Shown here piece after piece: positions 57,813 to 64,000 of a stretch of DNA of 64,000 nt. The stretch is taken from assembly GCA_963971425.1 (NCBI GenBank), contig OZ020521.1, positions 24,940,012 through 25,004,011 on the forward strand, written 5' to 3'. The stretch is from Bryoerythrophyllum caledonicum. Lineage: Eukaryota > Streptophyta > Bryopsida > Pottiales > Pottiaceae. The number at the start of each line of letters is the position of its first letter. The stretch's first letter is position 1. Made by a program: the position numbers and the translations under genes. The notes under the pieces are model-generated. The model was not told the origin of the DNA, ran no database searches, and saw nothing but the letters and a program-made list of their open reading frames with translations.

Positions 57813-60800
57813 ATGGCTGAAAGGTAAAATCCATACTCTAACCCAGGAACCCTAAACCCTACGACTTGAATATCATTATACAAAACACAAACCTGCACAA
57901 ACTGTAATATATAACATTTTCAATCAACACACTTTAGCTCGAGTCGAGCTAAAGTGCGGCCCATAAGGCGATCTTCTAGGTGCACTTTAGCTCAGGTCGA
58001 GCTAAAGTGCGCTTAGAAGATCGCACTATTGGCCGCACTTTAGCTCGACTCGAGCTAAAGTGTAGCCAACAGTGTTCATTTTAGGGCGCACTTTAGCTCG
58101 AGTCGAGCTAAAGTGCGAACATAGATGCATTAGACCAGTACATTTTTGCTCGACTAGAGTTAAACTGTACAGGACCAATGCATCTCTGTTGGCACTTTAG
58201 CTGGACTCGAGCTAAAGTGAGGTATAAATTACACACTCTTGGCTACACTTTAGCTCGACTCGAGCTAAAGTTCGGACAAAGATGCATTAGACCAGTACAC
58301 ATTTGCTCGACAAGAGCTAAACTGTACAGGACCAGTGCATCTTTGTTGGCACTTTAGCTCGACTCGAGCTAAAGTGCAGCCTAAATTACACGCTAATAGC
58401 TACACTTTAGCTCGAGTCGAGCTAAAGTGCCAACAAAGATGCATTAGATCGTAGTCTCAACTCTATAACTCTGCCTATCGAAAAAATTATCCATCTATTC
58501 ATAAGAGCCAACAGACTTTACCTCGAATCGAGCAAAAGTGTAAGTCAAATGACCTATACCACAACTCAAACACGATCACAGTCAGGCCAAACACATGCCA
58601 AAAGATCATTTACCCAATGACATCGATGACCCAATCTATGACAACTTGTTTACCTCTCAGAAATTGTGCATGAACTTAAGTCCCGCTCCAACCACTTGAG
58701 AACGTCAGAGAGTGAGCTTCGTGAGTGATTGGATCGGTTCGTAAGCTTATTCACAATTTCGGGAGTTTAACGAGAATTGTTCATGAATTAATTGAATGGG
58801 CGTAGCTAATTATTAAAAGTGACTACATTATGTGTCAGGGTGTTTCTGACATACTTTGCACTCGGTTACACTTTAGCTCGACTCGAGCTAAAGTGTAACC
58901 TCTCCGACCTAATTGGATGATCAATTTAGCAATCTAATATATGTGCTCGGTATCGTGTGTGTGTGCAGATCTGAGAGGGACAGGATGGTGACACAACTGC
59001 AGCACTTCTTCCAGCCGAAGCCCGTCGACATTGATGATGACGATGGAGACGACAACAACCACTTGGATTGCTGGGAGCTCAAAGACCCATCGATGACACT
59101 GAAGTGGACGCTTTTGTGGGCCACATTTATAGATAATCTAGTGTTTGGTCAGACCTTCGCTGGTGATATCGTTGAACCCCAGCACACCGACTTCAAGACC
59201 AAAATTACAGATGTAGTCCACAAAGATAACGATCACGTGAAGTTGTCGTGTGAGACAACCACTGAGTCCGTAGAGCCTTATATGTTTACTATTGTAGTAA
59301 ACAATACTTCATCACCGTTCTGTATCCACGATTTAGTCAGTTCTCTTTGGGGGTCCAAATTTGATGATGTAGTGGCTCAGGTAGACCAAGAAATCTTGCT
59401 TAAGAAATGGGAGACTAGTAGTGGTCAGCGGCTGAAAGCAAAGGCTGTAGCGAATAAACTCTGCGTCATTCTCTCAAGAATGAATACCTTTGTTGCTCAA
59501 GAGAAGACAAAATTAATTGCAAGTAGGCGCCCGGTAGAGATTTCGATAGTTTCGGAGGCCGTGACCGGTAGCCAGGACATGAGTCAAGCGTCGGTACCGG
59601 TTAGAACACCAGGCGCAAGAACAAGTCAAAGCACCCTGCGCAACACGCTTTCAGCTTCCCCAGTCAAGAAGCGGTCAGCTGCCAAGAAGTCGGAGACCTC
59701 TTCAAGGAAGAAGACGAAGCTCGTTTCAGAAAAGGAGTTGGCCAATTCGATGGCCTCTGCACTCTCTAAGCTTCCTCAGGCACTCGAGTCTCGAATTCGG
59801 AGAGGCAATCGACTACAACAACGTCCAACAAATTTACCAAAAATTTTGGACGGAGTGTCAGAGCTGCTTCTTCAATGGAGATAGAGAGATGAAGATTGAA
59901 CTTGATGTGATGAGATTGCATAATGCACCGCCGGAGTGGACGATCCGTGCATTCGAGCCTCGGGGCATGGAGGAGTTGAAGCATTACTACCTCCAAATGC
60001 CCGACAAGACGCAGAAGTAGACTCTCTGCGTCATGCCAAAGCTCGATGCTATGCCGACGAATGTTGAAGAGCTCAGCGATTGCGACTTCTACATCATCAA
60101 CGGCCAACATAGCGTTGTTGCATCAAAGGAGATGATCAACGGCAACATCCCAAAGGTGATGAGAAGGCACTTCCGAACTTGGCTGTGTTACATTGTCTGG
60201 ACGAAGGATCCAGAGAAGTTGAGGAAGATTTCCGCATATTATAATCGCGTGAATCACTTGGTCCACTTCAAGCCGACGTGGGCAACAAATATCCTTGGTT
60301 CCCGTACTTTGTGGATCCAAGCTGGGAGACCAGTGCCGAAGCACTCCGCCGCGGGCGTTCGCAGGTCTCACAAGTCGGGTCGGAGAACTGCAGTGGAGAT
60401 TGCCAATGACAAGAAGTTCGAGGTAATATTCCATAACCAAGGTCATGCACGTTAGCTCGACTCAAGCTAACGTGCATTACTAATATACTATCTGTTTAGT
60501 GATGAATATAGATTGAAATCGCTTACATTGTATTCTGTCAGGTCGCAAGTTAGCTCGACTCGAGCTAACTTGCAATTTTTGGACCCTGCTGGACTTAACC
60601 GATTCGGCCCCGTTTATGTTCTTTGTAGCCATTTCTTAACGCGGTTCGTGAGCGCTTTGCAATGATCGACGTTGCAAAGAGGCACGCTGTGCTCAAGAAA
60701 GCCCGAAAGGCGAAAGAGCTCTCGATTACGAACGAGGTGAAGATTATCACCTCGTCCGATGAGACCTTTAAGCTCTGGTCGGATGTCATCTCTTTGGCGG

Positions 60801-60889
60801 CACGTGGCGACCTCATCAACGTCGATTCAACAACGTCGCCCTTGTCAAAGTTTAAAGACGCCAAGTCCTGGGTACCTGAGAAGGATGGG
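57813..60889 (+). pseudogene. gene A of AB3: ParB/Srx-like protein, frameshifted and cut by an insertion
   Basis: Exons: 57813-57823 (ATGGCTGAAAG), 58969-60422, 60629-60889. The splice signals match AB1 and the fusion reads MAERSERDRMVTQLQHFF. The ParB-like core is retained (YIINGQHSVVASKEMING). Breaks: a 7-bp insertion near 59788 shifts the frame, TAG at 60018-60020 replaces a glutamine codon, and the coding frame stops at PEKDG where foreign DNA begins at 60890. It keeps TGG (Trp) where AB1 has TAG at 23739, so that AB1 stop is private. The methyltransferase-like part lies beyond the window or is lost. Confidence 0.78.
57928..58435. repeat. AB palindrome array with long hairpins in intron 1 (AB3)
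   Basis: About nine AGCTCGASTCGAGCT-type palindromes. Some are nested inside larger inverted repeats: arms near 57955-57985 and 58015-58045 (GATCTTCTA...TAGAAGATC), and GATGCATTAGACCAGTACA versus TGTAC...ACCAATGCATC around 58125-58190, repeated at 58275-58345. Confidence 0.8.
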
Positions 60890-61592
60890 TGTCATAGTTT
60901 GCAGAGTCAGTATTCCTCCGGAATGCACTCATTCATCACTAAGCACGTCCAAAGTAAACCACTCCGGTTTCGTTCCCATAGAGACCTAATTATCCTTTCA
61001 AACTTATCCAAGACCTACAAGTTATCGGGCACCTATGTTAGTTGTTCTAAACCGTACTTGGTTTCCGGTACCGTTATCCGGAATGTACCGGAACAAGTTT
61101 CCGGGAGTTATGCACAGCGGTTTCCGGAAAGGATTTCCGGTAAACCAGGTGGGTAGTTTGATTTACCTCTGTTCCTCCTCGGAGCTGCTTCCGGAAGGTT
61201 TAAACGAGTGACCGGAAGGCCACTGATCATGTTTTGTGTAAGTGGCCGGATTCCCCACTGCCTTGTGACTTTAAATGGCTAGTCACCCACTGTCCCAGAG
61301 TTTATAATGTCCGGTCATTCACTCTCTCCCTAATCTACTCACTGGTGATATGGTGTTGAGTCTAGACTTCACTCTCACAACATCCAGAAGGCCTTCTGGA
61401 TGCGGTCACACAAAGGTAAGTCCGGACTACAACGACGTTCTGGCGGTTCATTTGCTGCACTCTGAAGATAGGGATGTAGTTTCACTTGGATGGACTCCTT
61501 CCAGACTCACATAACGGGTTCTTCCTATCGTGGGGGTAAACTCCGGCTCTGGGACCGGAATCCGGGTTCTCACGGAGTATTCCGTGCCCTAG
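60890..61592. mobile_element. LTR-like insertion in gene A of AB3 (partial in window)
   Basis: Sequence foreign to AB starts with TGTCATAGTTTGCAG right after codon PEKDG. It is rich in TTCCGG/CCGGAA motifs (60910-61210). There is no ORF of note. TG at the boundary suggests an LTR, but the other end and target duplication are outside the window because the CACTA element is inserted in it. The type is uncertain. Confidence 0.5.
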
Positions 61593-64000
61593 CACTACAA
61601 GAAAACCAGCCCAATGTGACTGGATGTGACTAAGCGCATATGACTGCGTAGTCACCTCAGTCATTGGTTTAGTCTAAAATCAGTCCTAAGAGGGTCCAGT
61701 CATGCACTAGTCATATATGTAGTCATATTTTTGAGGACTTGGGTGGGAACGGCTACGGGAACGGGACATATATTCTCCTGCCCGGTTCCCAGAGTCATGC
61801 TCTCAATGCTTACTATGTGTAGTCATAGTAATATAGTCATATGGTAAGGGTAATTGGTTTATGTATGACTTCGTGTGGTAAGAGAGTTGGTTTGAGTGAC
61901 TACACGCAGTCATGTAGTAAATAACCTGACTAGTAGTAGTCATATATGTCAATGAGATGATTTTGAAGTCCTCTACTCGTTGGCTCAATAGGTGAGTGCT
62001 GTGAAATTGGAGTAGGTCCATAATCTCCACTTACATTACAACTTCCCTGTTCAATACTACTATGTTTGCCCGCAAGCATTCTAGGATGTCATTTTAGGGC
62101 ACCATTCTAGAAACACTTTTAAATAAATCTTCAAAAATTAGTAACTAATTTGCAAGAGAGTCCAAATATCATGATTCCACTTGCTCTATCTTCCCACTTG
62201 CTCTATCTTCCCACTTGCTTTCTTGATGCACGAAATTGCCTTGTAGGCTTAACTTTCATACAGATTTCCCATGCTCACAAAAAAGCCGTTATTGATCACA
62301 TTCCCATATTTTTTTGAGACGTCAAAGTGACTGCAAAATAATGTAGTCATGTGGACGGTTTTCTTTACTACAATTAGTAATGAATACAAAATCACATAGT
62401 CATGTAGACTGTTTCCTTTACTTATATTAGTAATGATTTGCATGTTAGCAACACCTATAAATACAACTTCAAACAATTACTGACTACTTGCAGAAGAGTC
62501 CAAAACTCTTGATTAGCACGTGCTCTATCTTTCCACTTATTTTCATGATACACAAACTTTTTTGAGATGTCAAAGTGATTGCAAAATACTGTAGTCATGT
62601 GCACAGTTTTCTTTACTCATACTGGTAATGATTGCAACATTACATAGTCAACTGGACAGTTTTCTTTACTTATATTGGTAATGAACTGCCTTTCTCCATA
62701 CAACGTCATTTTGTTAACTGTGCAATCTCTGTGACTACTCCTTAGCTGTACCAAAATTCTACAGATAGTAGTTGGGCTCCTACACTCCTACTGTGGTGAC
62801 TCATCATTGTAGTCCGCCTCTGTATCCTCCATTTGCAGAGCAAGCTGCACCTCATTGCTAGACAGCTCCCTAGAACTTGATAAAACAAGTGGCATTGCTG
62901 CGGTATCGTCAGTGACATTCTGTGCCATCAATCCCTGAATTTCAGCATCGTCCCGTACGCTTATGCAATGTAGATCTGGTCTTCCCTCAGCCATGGAGGT
63001 CACTCTCACACTTCGTGCCTCCTTGCATAAAACAACCTTCCACCCATGATGTGCCACATCGTCAACAAAGAAGACTTGTTGAGCATGAAGAGGAAACGCA
63101 AACGAATCTGATGAGTACGGAATGGTACGGTCTATGTTCACGAGAGTGAAACCGTACTCATCTCTCTTCATAGTTGCCCGTGGCCCAATCCATGTAGCTT
63201 GGACCCACTTACAATACAGTAGCAGTAATTCAAACTTCCCATAGTCAGCACCAATAATCTCTTCGACCCACCCCACGTACTCCACGCTCGCGAGCCTGTG
63301 GTTCTTGTCCTTTCTGCAGGCACGGCAAGATTGTGAGAATGTTGCAGCTACTCCGCTGTCGCACGTTGACAAGTCTACCTCTGCTCCGCGTACACGTATA
63401 TGGTTCCCGTATGCATACATGCTGCGATACGATTTTGCCTCACATGAAGGTGGCAGGACAAGGCCAAGAACATCTTCATCGACCTGTGTGCCTGCTCCCA
63501 CATCCCGTTGCACTGCAGCAGGAAACCACTCAGAAAACTCCTCATTCCTTGCGATTGGTGGATACTCTGCTCTTCTACCCCGTGCTCGACGGCGTATCTC
63601 TGCACGCATTCTGTGCCGCGCTTCCATCTCCAAGTAGTGACGTCTGATTAGAAGCCATGGGGGCCGGAAAGTTTTTACATAACAAAAACAGGGAGCAGTT
63701 AGAGAAAACGCCTCTACAAAACAATCTCTAGTCATGTGTTGCAATATGATGACTACAATTAGTACGCAATAGACCTTTGATGACTACACACAGTCACATC
63801 GTCCCTACTAGATAGAGCGCATGACTAAAACAAGTGAAGCTTACTCTCTGTATGACTGTAGAGGCTCCGCGTTCGTGAGAACAAACTCGTGAATCCATGC
63901 CCTGAGCTCTGATGTCAAGAGTCGATATTGACCTGTACCCTCCACGACCTCACTCTTGGCCCCTACTTCCTCCTGATTGTCCCTGATCCTCGTGCGTGTT
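61593..64000 (-). mobile_element. CACTA (En/Spm) transposon, one end
   Basis: The terminus CACTACAAGAAAACCAGCCC begins at 61593, preceded by TAG (likely 3-bp target site). The first 350 bp and parts of 62340-62700 carry many GTAGTCAT/ATGACTAC subterminal repeats, typical binding sites of the CACTA accessory protein. The transposase gene reads towards this terminus on the minus strand. The element runs past the window end. Confidence 0.9.
62788..64000 (-). CDS. CACTA transposase-gene 3' exons (DUF4218 end plus DUF4216)
   Basis: The last exon (stop at 62788) carries RACRKDKNHRLASVEYVGWV, EEIIGADYGKFELLLLYCKW, KRDEYGFTLVNIDRT, PLHAQQVFFVDDV and HHGWKVVL, the order and spacing of DUF4216 found at the C-terminus of plant TNP2-type CACTA transposases. 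An upstream exon, 64000-63845, ends AGAGA|GTAAGC and encodes RLLTSELRAWIHEFVLTNAE, like the DUF4218 C-terminus. The intron spans about 63844-63660; the exact acceptor is not certain. No stop interrupts the visible exons. The catalytic domain is outside the window. Confidence 0.82.

Larger units (their letters stand above)
43887..60889 (+). mobile_element. AB3 giant transposon, right part (host of AB2)
   Basis: Same layout and orientation as AB1: gene B (minus, to 49263), palindrome cluster, B upstream region, telomere-like tract, AT-rich spacer, gene A (plus, from 57813). Its left part lies beyond AB2, outside the window. Its right part is interrupted by the insertion at 60890. It is more diverged from AB1 than AB2 is in the spacer and leader, and carries a Helitron and an internal tandem duplication. 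Coordinates include the assembly duplication. Confidence 0.8.

Overview
This is plant (streptophyte) nuclear DNA, and almost all of it is mobile DNA nested inside other mobile DNA. The plant assignment rests on degenerate TTTAGGG-type repeats, a CACTA/En-Spm element with the canonical CACTACAAGAAA terminus and a DUF4216-type gene, spliceosomal introns in most genes, and a 200-N scaffold gap. A bryophyte or charophyte would fit, but I cannot name the species. I see no ordinary housekeeping gene, tRNA or rRNA.

The backbone is three copies of one very large DNA transposon, which I call 'AB', nested in series. AB1 spans 671-34398. It has 30-bp terminal inverted repeats (28/30 identical) and a 4-bp target duplication (ATAC). 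It sits inside an inverted copy, AB2 (1-670 plus 34399-43886). AB2 in turn sits inside AB3 (43887 to about 60889, its right part cut by later insertions). Each copy has a divergent gene pair. Gene B encodes a DDE-like, DUF7869-type putative transposase and is decayed in all three copies. Gene A is a multi-exon gene encoding an unusual protein with a ParB/sulfiredoxin-like domain followed by a region resembling a beta-class amino-methyltransferase, nuclear-localisation signals and a coiled coil. In AB1 it is followed by an FCP1-like HAD phosphatase gene and a small two-exon gene. Spacers and introns of AB carry many copies of a palindrome centred on AGCTCGASTCGAGCT, and the B upstream region has E2F-like GGCGGGA boxes and a telomere-like tract.

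Younger insertions decorate AB. Element C (7049-16734) is a 9.7-kb relative with a perfect 26-bp TIR and a TCGG duplication. It has an apparently intact two-exon transposase of about 1,083 aa and its own palindrome (CCGGAGATCTCCGG). Other insertions are a TG...CA element with a 46-bp minisatellite (24536-27532), a CACTA fragment split by a second copy of that TG...CA element (31330-33789), an 840-bp Helitron (52228-53067), an LTR-like insertion (from 60890) and a CACTA element (61593 to the window end) carrying transposase-gene exons.

One region is an assembly artefact: about 2,055 bp are repeated on either side of the N gap (42474-44528 and 44729-46785), so two overlapping contig ends were scaffolded without being merged. 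The AB2/AB3 junction therefore appears twice.
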